Shown here piece by piece: positions 51,180 through 59,490 of a stretch of DNA of 64,000 nt; position 1 is the stretch's first letter; every line of letters begins with the position of its first letter. The notes under the pieces are model-generated. The model worked only from the letters and a program-made list of their open reading frames with translations, was not told where the DNA came from and did not search any database. A program made the translations under genes and the position numbers. Source of the stretch: Chloroflexota bacterium (GTDB lineage: Bacteria > Chloroflexota > Dehalococcoidia > Lucifugimonadales > UBA3495); the NCBI GenBank assembly GCA_009840135.1, contig VXOH01000020.1, positions 1-64,000 on the forward strand, read 5' to 3'.

Positions 51180-52424
51180 ATGAACGACTTGCCGGCGGGT
51201 TCGCCTACGGACTCCACTCCATCCCTGGCCCGGCGGCTGGCCGAGGTGGCCTGGGCTTTCCTGCCCCTGGGTTGGATTGCCTTCGGCGGGCCCCAGGCCC
51301 ACATCGCCCTGCTCCAGGAGCGGTTTGTGGCGCGGCGGCGCTGGCTGGACGAGGAACGGTTCGTGGAGCTGCTCGGCCTGGGCCAAGGACTGCCGGGGCC
51401 TACTTCCACCCAGATAGTTGTGGCCGTCGGCGCCGCCCGGGCCGGTCCCCTGGGTGGATTGGTCGCCCTCTTTCTTTTCCTGCTGCCCGCCGCAACCATC
51501 ATGGCCCTGGCCGGCCTGGGCATGACCCGGTTCCTGTCCGAGGGAGACCGCCCGGCCTGGCTGGACGGGGTGCAGCCGGCCACCGTAGCCCTGGTGGCGG
51601 TGGCGGCCTGGCGCCTGGGGATAGTCGTGGTAAACACCCGCCTCACCATGGGCCTGATGCTCCTGGGCGCGGTGGTTGCCATCCTCGTCCGTCAACCCTG
51701 GGCGTTTCCGGCAGTGCTGGCCGCCGGCGGGATAGTCACCGGCTTCGCGCTGCGGGAGCAAAGACCAGACTCAACTCAGGCCTCCGGCGGTGTGCCTCTC
51801 CGGAACCTGGGCATATCACCACTGGCCGGCTTCCTTCTGTTGGCCCTGTTTTTCATACTGCTGGTCGGTCTGATTCCCGCCCGGCTGATATTCCAGCATC
51901 AGTCTCTGGAGCTGTTCGAGTCCTTCTACCGCACCGGGTCCCTGATTTTTGGAGGAGGGCAGGTGGTGCTGCCCATGCTGCTGACCGAGGTGGTGGAACC
52001 CGGCTGGGTAACCGAGGAGCAATTCCTGGACGGCTTTGCCTTGATGCTCGCTCTCCCAGGGCCGCTGTTCAGCTTCAGCGCCTACCTGGGGGCCGTGGCC
52101 GGCGGCGTGCCTGGGCTGCTCCTGGCCTTCGTTGGCCTCTTCCTGCCTGGAGTGTTGATAATCTACGCGGTTCTGCCCTTTTGGGAACGGGTGCGGCAAT
52201 ATCCCTGGGTGCGGATCGCCCTGGTGGGCGTCAACGCCACTGCAATAGGCCTGGTTGTAGGAGTGGTGTTTCTCTTGTGGGAGCGGGCCGACCCCAATGC
52301 GGCCGGCGCCGTCATTGGCTTGCTGGCTTTCGGGTCTGTGATGTTCTTCCGGCTACCGGCCCCCCTGGTCATAGTGGGCGCCGGTATCCTGGGCTGGCTC
52401 TTCGGCCTGTTGGGACTGCTGTAG
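51180..52424 (+). CDS. chrA: Chromate transporter (ChrA, long-chain CHR family)
   Basis: Membrane transporter of 414 aa exporting chromate (in characterised members) by ion exchange. Two homologous halves are visible, each beginning with the CHR motif: GWIAFGGPQAHIALLQERFVARRRWLDEERFVELLGLGQGLPGPTSTQ and GSLIFGGGQVVLPMLLTEVVEPGWVTEEQFLDGFALMLALPGPLFSFSAYLG. About ten hydrophobic segments. The ATG at 51180 has AGGAG upstream; the ORF-track extension back to 50757 crosses repeats and the LexA operator and is not coding. Confidence 0.93.
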   Translation: MNDLPAGSPTDSTPSLARRLAEVAWAFLPLGWIAFGGPQAHIALLQERFVARRRWLDEERFVELLGLGQGLPGPTSTQIVVAVGAARAGPLGGLVALFLFLLPAATIMALAGLGMTRFLSEGDRPAWLDGVQPATVALVAVAAWRLGIVVVNTRLTMGLMLLGAVVAILVRQPWAFPAVLAAGGIVTGFALREQRPDSTQASGGVPLRNLGISPLAGFLLLALFFILLVGLIPARLIFQHQSLELFESFYRTGSLIFGGGQVVLPMLLTEVVEPGWVTEEQFLDGFALMLALPGPLFSFSAYLGAVAGGVPGLLLAFVGLFLPGVLIIYAVLPFWERVRQYPWVRIALVGVNATAIGLVVGVVFLLWERADPNAAGAVIGLLAFGSVMFFRLPAPLVIVGAGILGWLFGLLGLL

Positions 52425-52493
52425 AAGGGGCGGCAACTCCCCTCTTATCTCGGAAGGGGGCAGGGGCTGTCGCATGAAAGGTCTGGGAAAGTA

Positions 52494-52562
52494 CCGCCGT
52501 TCCCGCGCAGGCGGGAACCTCGCAGGCAAAAGTCAAGATTCCTGCCTTCGCAGGAATGGCGA
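52494..52562. repeat. TTCCTGCGAAGGCAGGAA-type repeat
   Basis: CGTTCCCGCGCAGGCGGGAACCTCGCAGG is followed by AAGATTCCTGCCTTCGCAGGAATGG, two hairpins in tandem. Further copies of this family: 53440-53510, 58862-58937 and 62348-62420. Confidence 0.75.
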
Positions 52563-52659
52563 AAGGTGCCGGGGAACCCTCATGCAATCGCCCTGGGTAC
52601 TTCTTGGCGGGTACCTGCTGGTTGCTAGTCGTTAGCGGCTGATTGCCAATGGAAAAATG

Positions 52660-53109
52660 TCAGCCGGAAAATTCCACGCCCACGCCGACAATTTCTATCT
52701 GCATGGAACGGGTATCCGGCGAGCCGTCGGCAAAAGTCACGCCAACGGTAACATTGAGGCCCTTCTGGACCTCCGGGGTCCCCGGAATCTCGAACCGAGC
52801 GTCCAGATTGTCCCCCTGCATTCCCAGTTCCATGTGCTCGGCAATCCGCTTCTCTCCGTCGTAAACGATTACCTCGTGTACGGTGGCATGCGGTCGGGTG
52901 CGGAAGCTGACCAGCGCCGCCTCGGCCTTGGTAGCCTTGCCGTTGGCCACCGCCATGGTGGGAATCGGGAAATGGACCCAAGTATTCTGTCCCCCGGCCC
53001 CTTCAATGCGGACAAAGGGCCCGGTGTGCCGCACCGAAGTGATCCGGCCCACATATTCCGCCTGCATGCTGGCCCCGTGTACCCACTCTACGTACTTGCC
53101 GTCTGCCAT
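52660..53109 (-). CDS. Hypothetical protein, DUF6623-like
   Basis: 149 aa soluble protein of mostly beta sequence. YVEWVHGASMQAEY, GAGGQNTWVHFPIPTMAV, AALVSFRTRPHATVHEVIVYDGEKRIAEH and the ending GVGVEFSG follow a pattern I recall for DUF6623, a family of carbohydrate/lectin-like beta proteins without known function; the assignment is from memory. The start has GGTAAGAG before the ATG. Confidence 0.65.
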   Translation of the reverse strand: MADGKYVEWVHGASMQAEYVGRITSVRHTGPFVRIEGAGGQNTWVHFPIPTMAVANGKATKAEAALVSFRTRPHATVHEVIVYDGEKRIAEHMELGMQGDNLDARFEIPGTPEVQKGLNVTVGVTFADGSPDTRSMQIEIVGVGVEFSG

Positions 53110-53391
53110 CTCTTACCGTTCCTCTGTCTCTGCTTGCGATAAAGTTCTTTGGGACAAACCATTGCCCTTCGGTTACAACGGGATTATAGCCGCTAACGCC
53201 GGCCCGGTACAGGGCGGAGCCTCCGTGGGCAGGTTCTTTTCATTCTCCGGATTCCCGCTCATCCTGGGCGGTGTTTGCACCCAGCTTGCAGGGGCAGACC
53301 TGGATGTCTGCCCTGTTCCCAAAAACGAACCCCAGATTTGGACCGCTGCCGCCATCACAACGCCATGGCCGCCGCCTTGCCTTCGGATTGC

Positions 53392-53531
53392 CTAGGGGCT
53401 GTCGTCAAATTGAAGGTGGAAGTCTCCCGGCCTTTCTTTTCGTCGTTCCCGCGCAGGCGGGAACCTCGCTGGCTACAGTCAAGATTCCTGCTTGCACCGT
53501 AATGATGGAGCGATTTGACGACACTCTCTAG
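53392..53531. mobile_element. MITE-like element with TGTCGTCAAAT terminal repeats
   Basis: Left end CTAGGGGCTGTCGTCAAATTG and right end CGATTTGACGACACTCTCTAG match as inverted repeats in about 17 of 21 positions. The 140-bp interior contains a TTCCCGCGCAGGCGGGAA repeat. The left-end sequence AGGGGCTGTCG also occurs at about 52464. Together with the next element this fills the gene-free stretch 53110-53649. Confidence 0.7.
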
Positions 53532-53655
53532 AGGCCATTTCAAAATACCTTCCCGCTTGATGGGGGAAGGTCAGGATGGGGGTGACTGCCCAAAGATTCA
53601 TGCCAATTCCGCAGTGAAATACATCCCTCCCAGATTATTGAAACAGGTTCTAGAA
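53527..53655. repeat. CTAGA-bounded element with CCTTCCCGC..GGATGGGGGTGA core
   Basis: Begins CTAGAGGCCATTTCAAAATA and ends ATTATTGAAACAGGTTCTAG, weak inverted repeats, with CCTTCCCGCTTGATGGGGGAAGG and GGATGGGGGTGACTG inside. It abuts the preceding MITE-like element, sharing CTAGA, and its right end contains the stop codon of the DUF4349 gene. Confidence 0.55.
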
Positions 53656-54873
53656 GAATCTGCCCCGCTGCCGTCCCCTCTGGTAGGCCAGCCGCAACAG
53701 GTAAAAAGACGCCGCGCCCACCGCGACGGCAACCAAAATAATCAGCACCGGTGTCCAGAATCCCACGCCCGAAGAACCGGCCACGTAGGCCACCTGGATA
53801 CTGGCGTTGGGCGTCCGGCTTTGGGCTGCTTCCAACCCCGCCGCACCGGAAATCTCCAGGAGTTCGCGGGCTGTTACCCTGCCCTGCCCCTCAATGAACC
53901 TGGTGGTCCCGTCGAAGTCCCTGTCCAGCATTCGGAAACTGATTTCAGCCCGCTCCTCATCTCCGGAAGAGGCCAGATAGACCTCGTCAATCTCTCCACC
54001 GCGACCGGCTACGTATTTGCGCAGCTCGCCCACACGCCCCATCACGTCGGAGACCTCCAGGGCGAAGCTGGCCGACGGCCCCGCGACACCAAGGCTGCCC
54101 ATGGGGAACAGGGACACCTGGATCGTGGCCAGCTCCAGCCGCTGTTGCAGCGTATCCAGCTGGTTTTGACTTCGCTCGATATTGCCTCTCACCCGGGCCA
54201 GCTCCCTCTCTACGCTCAGCAGTTCCGATACCGAACTGCTGCGCCCCATCAGGGAAGTCAGGCTTTGCTCCTCCTTGTGGTATATCGCCAGCCGGGCCGT
54301 CAGGTCCTTGTGTTGGTCCGTAAGGTCCTCGCTTCCCAGGCTGCGAAACTGCACGTTGCCCAGTCCCTCAATGAATTCCATGGCAGTGCTGAACCGTTCC
54401 TGCGGGACCTTGACCACAATATCGGTGCGGGGCAAAGTTGAACCGCCCGAACTGGACAGTCGCTCCACGAAACCGCCCAGGTTCTCCGCTATAGTCTGCA
54501 CCCGCAGGGCCGCGCCCTGGATTGAGTCCACCTCAATTGCAACGCTGGCCAGCGACAGGGACCCCACGTTGCCTCCGTATGTATGGCCGCTGCCGCCAAG
54601 TCCTGCCGCCGGCCCGTAGCTGGGCAGGAGCGCCGGAGGCGCAAAAGTTGCCGACGATGCGGCGGCGGCGTCCGCCCCGGGCATCTGTCCGGCGGCGCGC
54701 AGGGACATTTCCTGCCTTGCCGCAGCCCTGTCCCTCAGCCCCGACACCGGGCCGGATCCGGTATCCAGGGTACGCAGAGTCAACGTCCTGCCGCTGTCCT
54801 CGGAAGGGGAGCCGCACGCCATAAACAGAACCAGAAAGGCCGCCAGAAGCAGAAATCCAACTGTCTTATTCAT
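53650..54873 (-). CDS. DUF4349-domain lipoprotein
   Basis: 407 aa envelope protein. A lipoprotein signal (VGFLLLAAFLVLFMAC, Cys near residue 20) is followed by a Gly/Ala/Pro-rich region of about 80 residues. The DUF4349 domain follows: SLASVAIEVDSIQGAALRVQTIAENLGGFV, DIVVKVPQERFSTAMEFIEGLGNVQ, a coiled coil with SVSELLSVERELARVRGNIERSQNQLDTLQQRLELATIQV. A C-terminal transmembrane helix (VGFWTPVLIILVAVAVGAASFYLL) and basic end close it. The presence of both lipid anchor and C-terminal helix suggests a loop tethered at both ends. Function of the family is unknown. Its stop lies at the edge of a repeat. Confidence 0.85.
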   Translation of the reverse strand: MNKTVGFLLLAAFLVLFMACGSPSEDSGRTLTLRTLDTGSGPVSGLRDRAAARQEMSLRAAGQMPGADAAAASSATFAPPALLPSYGPAAGLGGSGHTYGGNVGSLSLASVAIEVDSIQGAALRVQTIAENLGGFVERLSSSGGSTLPRTDIVVKVPQERFSTAMEFIEGLGNVQFRSLGSEDLTDQHKDLTARLAIYHKEEQSLTSLMGRSSSVSELLSVERELARVRGNIERSQNQLDTLQQRLELATIQVSLFPMGSLGVAGPSASFALEVSDVMGRVGELRKYVAGRGGEIDEVYLASSGDEERAEISFRMLDRDFDGTTRFIEGQGRVTARELLEISGAAGLEAAQSRTPNASIQVAYVAGSSGVGFWTPVLIILVAVAVGAASFYLLRLAYQRGRQRGRFF

Positions 54874-55143
54874 CTGGTGTACTCTTTTGGGTTAAAATGA
54901 TAATCAGGAACCGATTTTACTATAAAACAGTCCGGGCCCCGTATGACACGAAAACCCGTGTAGAGGGATTTGGCTTAAAATTCTCGGGTGAGCCAGGGAC
55001 AGGCCGGCGCTTGCCAGCCGAGGTTGAAATACGGCGGCAATGTCAATCCCCGTTCCCTGGCTCGGGCGTATATCAGAATACCGGGCAGTCGCATTACAAC
55101 CATCGCACCCTGCCCCAGCTTCTCCTGTCAGGAGGTCTTGGAA

Positions 55144-56823
55144 ATGACAAAACTTTCGTCCGCCCTGGGTTTTGGAGCCTTGGCGGGAGCCTTGGTGTCC
55201 GCCCCGCTGGTTGGCCTGATGTACCTGGCCGACAAGTTGCTGGACCTTCCCTTTGTTCCCTTCGCCTTGTTCGACTGGATTGCCCGCGTCACCCCGGGAC
55301 CCATGATTACCTTCGGCATCGACATGATGATCGAAGCCTTGCTTCTGTTCAACCTTAGCGTGGCCGCCGCCGCCAAGACCAGTGAGCAGATTGCCGCCAT
55401 ACTCCTGGTTTTCGCCATAGGCGTGGTTGCCGCAGTCATCTTCTTCGCAGTCCTGCGAAATAGTCCTGTCCATGGTCCCGGCCTGGATGCCGGATGGATT
55501 TCCAGGCTATTCTCCCAGCCCGTTCCCGGCCTGGTTCTGGGCCTCATAGTTGGCCTTCCGCTTACCCTGGTCAGCCTGCCCATGGGCCAGTCCACCATGA
55601 ACCCCATTGTCACTTCTGTCGTGCTGATGGCCCTCTTCCTGGTATGGGGCCTGACGCTGGGTTACGCGCGGCGCCGCCTCTTCCAGGGCGTTTCCGCGGA
55701 ACAGCTGGTGCTGGGCGGAGAGGTCAGGTACGCTAATGTAATCAACCGGCGCCAGTTCCTGGTGCGCCTGGGCGCCACCACCGCTACCATCACCGTGGCC
55801 GGCGCGGGTCTCGGCGCCGTTCTTGCCCAGGGCGAACAGGCGCGCATCAGCGAGTCTGTAGCCGGCTCCATGCCGGCCGAAGAGATGAAGCCCCGGCGTG
55901 CCCTGCCCAACGACGGCGACCCGGTCACCCCGGCGCCCGGAACTCGCCCGGAGTTCACCCCGGTGGAAGACCACTACCAGGTATTCCTCCGCACCGAACC
56001 CACTTTTATAGATATTTCCAACTGGGTGCTGCCCATCCACGGCCTGGTAGCCAACCCCAAAGAACTGACCATTGAGAATATTCGGAACAACTATACCTCC
56101 CGTGACCAGTACGTAACCCTGTCCTGCATTTCCGGGCGTATCGGCACCTCGCTGATCAGCACCACCTGGTGGACGGGAGCGGTAATGCAGGAGGTGCTGG
56201 CCGACGTGCAACCGCTGCCCGAAGCCAAGTATTTGGTTATCAAGTCGGGCGACGGCTTCTATGAAACGGTGGCGCTGGACCTGATCGCCTCCGACGAGCG
56301 AATCATGCTCTGCTACGCCTGGGATGGTGAGCCCTTGCCCTTCGACCATGGCTTCCCCCTCCGCATCTGGCTGCCCGACCGCTACGGCATGAAGCAGCCC
56401 AAGTGGATTATTGATATCGAGGTGGTCAGCGAGTACGAAGAGGGTTATTGGGTGGAACGCGGCTGGGACGAGGTGGCCCGGGTGAGGGCCACGTCGGTTA
56501 TTGACACCGTGGCGGTCAGGGACGTATTCGAAAAGGACGGGCGGCAACTGGTCCCCGTGGGCGGCATTGCCTTCTCCGGCGCCCGGGGAATCTCCCAGGT
56601 GCAGGTAAGGGTGGACGGCGGCCCCTGGCAGGACGCCCAGTTGCGCACTCCGCTATCCGAAACTACCTGGGTAATCTGGCGTTACGACTGGCCCTTCGCC
56701 GCCGGCGACCACACCTTTGAGGTCCGCTGCGCCGAGGCCGACGGCACCCCCCAAATTGAAGAGGACATGGGCAACCGCCCCAGCGGAGCCACCGGCATCC
56801 ACAGCCGCAAGGCTTCGTTGTAA
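55144..56823 (+). CDS. Membrane-fused sulfite-oxidase-type molybdoenzyme
   Basis: 559 aa. Residues 1-180 hold about five hydrophobic helices (e.g. FGALAGALVSAPLVGLMYLA, AAILLVFAIGVVAAVIFFAVL, PVPGLVLGLIVGLPLTLVSL). At about 202 a twin-arginine-like NRRQFLVRLG and hydrophobic ATTATITVAGAGLGAVLA follow, as in a Tat signal. The Moco domain then has ISNWVLPIHGLVANP, YVTLSCISGRIGTSLISTTWWTG (molybdenum-ligand Cys near 327) and YLVIKSGDGFYETV, and the Mo-co dimerisation domain ends with TTWVIWRYDWPFAAGDHTFEVRCAEADG. Start: ATG 55144 after CAGGAGG. A periplasm-facing oxidoreductase; donor unknown. Confidence 0.9.
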   Translation: MTKLSSALGFGALAGALVSAPLVGLMYLADKLLDLPFVPFALFDWIARVTPGPMITFGIDMMIEALLLFNLSVAAAAKTSEQIAAILLVFAIGVVAAVIFFAVLRNSPVHGPGLDAGWISRLFSQPVPGLVLGLIVGLPLTLVSLPMGQSTMNPIVTSVVLMALFLVWGLTLGYARRRLFQGVSAEQLVLGGEVRYANVINRRQFLVRLGATTATITVAGAGLGAVLAQGEQARISESVAGSMPAEEMKPRRALPNDGDPVTPAPGTRPEFTPVEDHYQVFLRTEPTFIDISNWVLPIHGLVANPKELTIENIRNNYTSRDQYVTLSCISGRIGTSLISTTWWTGAVMQEVLADVQPLPEAKYLVIKSGDGFYETVALDLIASDERIMLCYAWDGEPLPFDHGFPLRIWLPDRYGMKQPKWIIDIEVVSEYEEGYWVERGWDEVARVRATSVIDTVAVRDVFEKDGRQLVPVGGIAFSGARGISQVQVRVDGGPWQDAQLRTPLSETTWVIWRYDWPFAAGDHTFEVRCAEADGTPQIEEDMGNRPSGATGIHSRKASL

Positions 56824-56893
56824 TGGGCCGGAAGGCGAAGTCTCATTGCCGGCTTCGGTTGTTTCGCCAGGTGTGAGGGTATAATATGCGGCC

Positions 56894-57388
56894 ATGGCCG
56901 TCATCCTGGACGCCAACGCGCTGATAAACCTCTACCGGGCGGAGATTCTATCCCTGATATACCTTGCAACGGAATGTATTGTGCCAGCCGAGGTTTACGC
57001 CGAAGCCGTAACCAACGGCCAGATGGCCGGTTATCCCGACTCGTCAGGCATCGCCGAAATAATAGGGCCATGTACCGAGGAATTTATGGAAATCCAACCG
57101 GATCTGGGCCGCACAGGGCGGGGCGAAACGGCAGTGCTGAGAGTGTATTTAGAAAGGCGTGGTAACTCGTTCCCTAGCGACGATCAGCGATTCTTGAGGT
57201 ATCTGGAGCGCATGGAGCGCAGCGAAAGAGTCGCAATTAGGCACTTGGGTACGCCTCAGTTTATCGTGCAGTCTACGATTAACGGATTGATAACCAAGTC
57301 TCAAGCCCTGGACGGCATTGCCAGTCTGGGAGGCGGAATTTCCGAAGTGCAGTCTACTGACGCCCTTCAACGCTTGGAGACACTATGA
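56894..57388 (+). CDS. PIN-domain toxin-like protein
   Basis: 164 aa protein. PIN acids: Asp6 in AVILDANALINLYR, Glu in VPAEVYAEAVTNG, Glu in TGRGETAVLRVYLERRG and Asp in FPSDDQRFLRYLE. The C-terminal 50 residues are an extension (LGTPQFIVQSTINGLITKSQALDGIASLGGGISEVQS). Its codon usage is more AT-rich than neighbours, a sign of transfer. It overlaps the next gene by four bases (ATGA). Toxin-first order. Confidence 0.82.
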   Translation: MAVILDANALINLYRAEILSLIYLATECIVPAEVYAEAVTNGQMAGYPDSSGIAEIIGPCTEEFMEIQPDLGRTGRGETAVLRVYLERRGNSFPSDDQRFLRYLERMERSERVAIRHLGTPQFIVQSTINGLITKSQALDGIASLGGGISEVQSTDALQRLETL

Positions 57389-57750
57389 CACGCAAGTTGA
57401 GCAAAAAGAACCAAATTACCAGTCTGGAAATACCCTTGGAGCTTTCCAGTTGCGCCGAACTGTTTTCTGAAATCACAGGCATTGACAAATCAGACGCGCT
57501 GCTCGATTGGTTACGGTCTGGCGCAGAAAGGGAAATGCTGCGATTAGTTAGCGAAGGAGAATTGAGCGCCGGGAAGTTCGTCGAACTCCTCGGTATTACC
57601 TACTTTGACGTTCCTCAACTAACTGAAAAGTACAATATAGAAATCGGCCCAACCGAGGAACAAGTGCAATATATGTGGGACAAACACGCAGAAGCAGTAG
57701 GCGCTATTCTAAAGAAATCCGTTAAATCCCATCAGGAGCAGCAAGACTAA
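57385..57750 (+). CDS. UPF0175-like antitoxin partner
   Basis: 121 aa protein. Residues 25-85 (TGIDKSDALLDWLRSGAEREMLRLVSEGELSAGKFVELLGITYFDVPQLTEKYNIEIGP) follow the UPF0175 pattern (GKLSxGKAAELLGxxxWDFxxLLxxxxI), a family often paired with PIN toxins. The start overlaps the toxin stop (ATGA), and its own stop overlaps the start of the GlcG/HbpS gene (TAATG). Like the toxin gene it is AT-rich. Confidence 0.75.
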   Translation: MTRKLSKKNQITSLEIPLELSSCAELFSEITGIDKSDALLDWLRSGAEREMLRLVSEGELSAGKFVELLGITYFDVPQLTEKYNIEIGPTEEQVQYMWDKHAEAVGAILKKSVKSHQEQQD

Positions 57751-58166
57751 TGTCCGACAAGCCCTTTATTGACTTCGACCAGGCTCAGGCCGCCATGAAG
57801 GCCATCATCGAAGAGGCCACTCAGCCCGGCGGCATGCCCGTGGCCGTCTCCATCGTGGACGATGCCGGCAACATGGTGGCCTACGCGCAAATGGACCACG
57901 TCCGTCTCTACGCCCGACGCCACGCCTTCCGCAAGGCCTACACCGCCGCCATCATGGGCATGGATACCGGGCCCCACGGCGAGCAGCTCAAGGAACGGGG
58001 CCGCACCGTCAGCGACTACGGCGACCCCAACCTGACTCCCGGCATTGGCGGGGTCGTTGTCAAGTCTGGCGACGGTGTAATCATGGGCGGCATCGGCGTA
58101 GGAGGCTACCTGGCCCGGGACGAGGAACTGGCCATGATCGGCCTCAAGGCCATGAACATTTCCTGA
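57750..58166 (+). CDS. GlcG/HbpS-family protein
   Basis: 138 aa protein of the GlcG/HbpS (heme-degrading or cofactor-binding) family. MPVAVSIVDDAGNMVAYAQMDHVRLYARRHAFRKAYTAAIMG and GGVVVKSGDGVIMGGIGVGGYLARDEELAMIGL show the conserved blocks. It is soluble and normal in length. Cofactor and role are unknown in most members. Its ATG overlaps the stop of the antitoxin-like gene, although its base composition matches the chromosome rather than the TA pair, which suggests that the pair was inserted just upstream of it. Confidence 0.88.
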   Translation: MSDKPFIDFDQAQAAMKAIIEEATQPGGMPVAVSIVDDAGNMVAYAQMDHVRLYARRHAFRKAYTAAIMGMDTGPHGEQLKERGRTVSDYGDPNLTPGIGGVVVKSGDGVIMGGIGVGGYLARDEELAMIGLKAMNIS

Positions 58167-58288
58167 ATCCGCTTCAAATCCCTTGCTCATTGATGGAAAA
58201 GGGTTAGAATTGAGGTGAAGGGTCACCCTTCAGGGGTGGCATTTGGATCAATGTCTCCGAAATACTCGCTCGCCGCGGGAGCCACTTG

Positions 58289-58397
58289 GAAACTTTCTCA
58301 AAAGTCCCCTCTGCCCCTGGGAGAGGGTTAGGGTGAGGGCGAACAGGTATAGTGGAGAACCGGTTGGGACAGCCAGCGCCGGTTTTGAGATAGTTTC
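58289..58397. mobile_element. MITE-like element, copy 2
   Basis: 109 bp with terminal inverted repeats GAAACTTTCTCAAAA and TTTTGAGATAGTTTC, 14 of 15 positions matched. The interior (CCCTGGGAGAGGGTTAGGG, GGTTGGGACAGCCAGC) aligns with 30376-30485. Confidence 0.8.
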
Positions 58398-58439
58398 TTA
58401 ACCAATCTCATCCAGGAACGCTTTTTGGAGGTAATTGAC

Positions 58440-58841
58440 ATGCCGGAACGCAATCCCTACATGCCAACGTTCACCACGGGAAGCATCAAGGTCAGCATGA
58501 TTCAGCATACCAACGTGGAAACCAGCGACGTGGCCCGCAGCCAGGACTGGTACCGCCGGGCCTTCGGGGCCGAGTGGACCGAGGACGGCCCCCGCTACCT
58601 GAAGCTGGGCAACACGGAACTGCATCTGCACGTTGAGGCCAACCCCCAGCCCCATCCCACCAACCACTTCGCCGTTGAGGTCGAGGACTGGGACGCCTGG
58701 CTGGCCAACCTCCAGCAGGAGGGCATTGACTTTGAGCCCGGGCGGGCGCCCAAGCTCAACGACAGCGGCAAGCTGGCCGGCTTCGTGCGCGACCCGGACG
58801 GCAACCTGATCGAGGTCATGTACCACGCCGCCTGGCACTAA
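58440..58841 (+). CDS. VOC (glyoxalase-fold) family protein
   Basis: 133 aa vicinal-oxygen-chelate domain protein. MIQHTNVETSDVARSQDWYRRAFGAEW opens the first beta-alpha-beta unit (His metal ligand), YLKLGNTELHLHVE ends it, and the second unit has NHFAVEVEDWDAWLANLQQEGIDFEPG and GFVRDPDGNLIEVMYH (Glu ligand). Metal ligands for a dioxygenase, epimerase or lyase are present. The start ATG 58440 has GGAGGTAAT upstream. Function is not predictable. Confidence 0.88.
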   Translation: MPERNPYMPTFTTGSIKVSMIQHTNVETSDVARSQDWYRRAFGAEWTEDGPRYLKLGNTELHLHVEANPQPHPTNHFAVEVEDWDAWLANLQQEGIDFEPGRAPKLNDSGKLAGFVRDPDGNLIEVMYHAAWH

Positions 58842-58861
58842 CCCGCCGCAAGGGAAGGTCC

Positions 58862-58937
58862 CGTCGTTCCTGCGAAGGCAGGAACCTCGCTCGGGTCTAC
58901 CCAGGTCTAACCCGGGCTTCTGCCTTCGCAGTAATGA
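58862..58937. repeat. TTCCTGCGAAGGCAGGAA repeat
   Basis: GTCGTTCCTGCGAAGGCAGGAACCTCGC is followed by TTCTGCCTTCGCAGTAATGAC, forming a foldback. A TAGGGGCAGCCCTTGTGGCTG fragment follows at 58993-59014. Confidence 0.75.
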
Positions 58938-59053
58938 CCAAAAGGCAGCGACGCCAGCTCACCAGGGGGCGAAAGTTACCCAACCCCAACCCGTAGGGGC
59001 AGCCCTTGTGGCTGCCCTCTGCCCCGCCGGGCAGCCGCCCTGGGCGTTTTCTC

Positions 59054-59347
59054 TTACCCCTGCATCCCCTCGACAAAAATAGCGTTGGTGGTAGCCGTGT
59101 TGTGCCGCATCGCCTTGGGACCCGCGTACTCTTCCGAGTAGTACCAGGCCTTGGCCTGCTCCACGCTGTCAAACTCCAGGACTACCAGGCGGCTGGGGCT
59201 CCAGTCCCCCTCCACCGTCTCTGTGGCCCCACCCCGCACCACGTACCGGCCGCCATAGGCCTCGATGGTTCCGCTGACCAGCTTGCGGTACTCCTCAAAC
59301 CCCTCCGGGTCCGTTACCGTAACGTCTGCAATCATGTACCCAGCCAT
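59054..59347 (-). CDS. DUF1330-domain protein
   Basis: 97 aa protein of ferredoxin-like fold (dimeric alpha/beta barrel). AGYMIADVTVTDPEGFEEYRKLVSGTIEAYGGRYVVRGG, LVVLEFDSVEQAKAWYYSEEYAG and RHNTATTNAIFVEG are the standard DUF1330 blocks, complete. The family's function is not established. AAAAAGGAGC precedes the ATG. Confidence 0.92.
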   Translation of the reverse strand: MAGYMIADVTVTDPEGFEEYRKLVSGTIEAYGGRYVVRGGATETVEGDWSPSRLVVLEFDSVEQAKAWYYSEEYAGPKAMRHNTATTNAIFVEGMQG

Positions 59348-59398
59348 TCGATGCTCCTTTTTGCTGTCCTCGTAACTTAAGGAAAATTTTGCCCGAGC

Positions 59399-59490
59399 CT
59401 CTCTTCCCCCTTGATGTGTTGACAGGGTATGTACCTGCCGGAGACTCTCTTCTCCCTTGATGTGCTGACAGGGTATGTACCTGCCGCAAA
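59399..59490. repeat. 46-bp tandem duplication
   Basis: CTCTCTTCCCCCTTGATG..GTATGTACCTGCCGGAGA (59399-59444) is repeated with few changes at 59445-59490. A shorter tandem (CCGTTAGTACGTCATCCTG / CCGTTAGTATGTCATTCTG) follows at about 59500-59545. TCCGCCTCAGGCGGA lies at 59731-59745. No gene is seen in 59348-59794. Confidence 0.75.
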
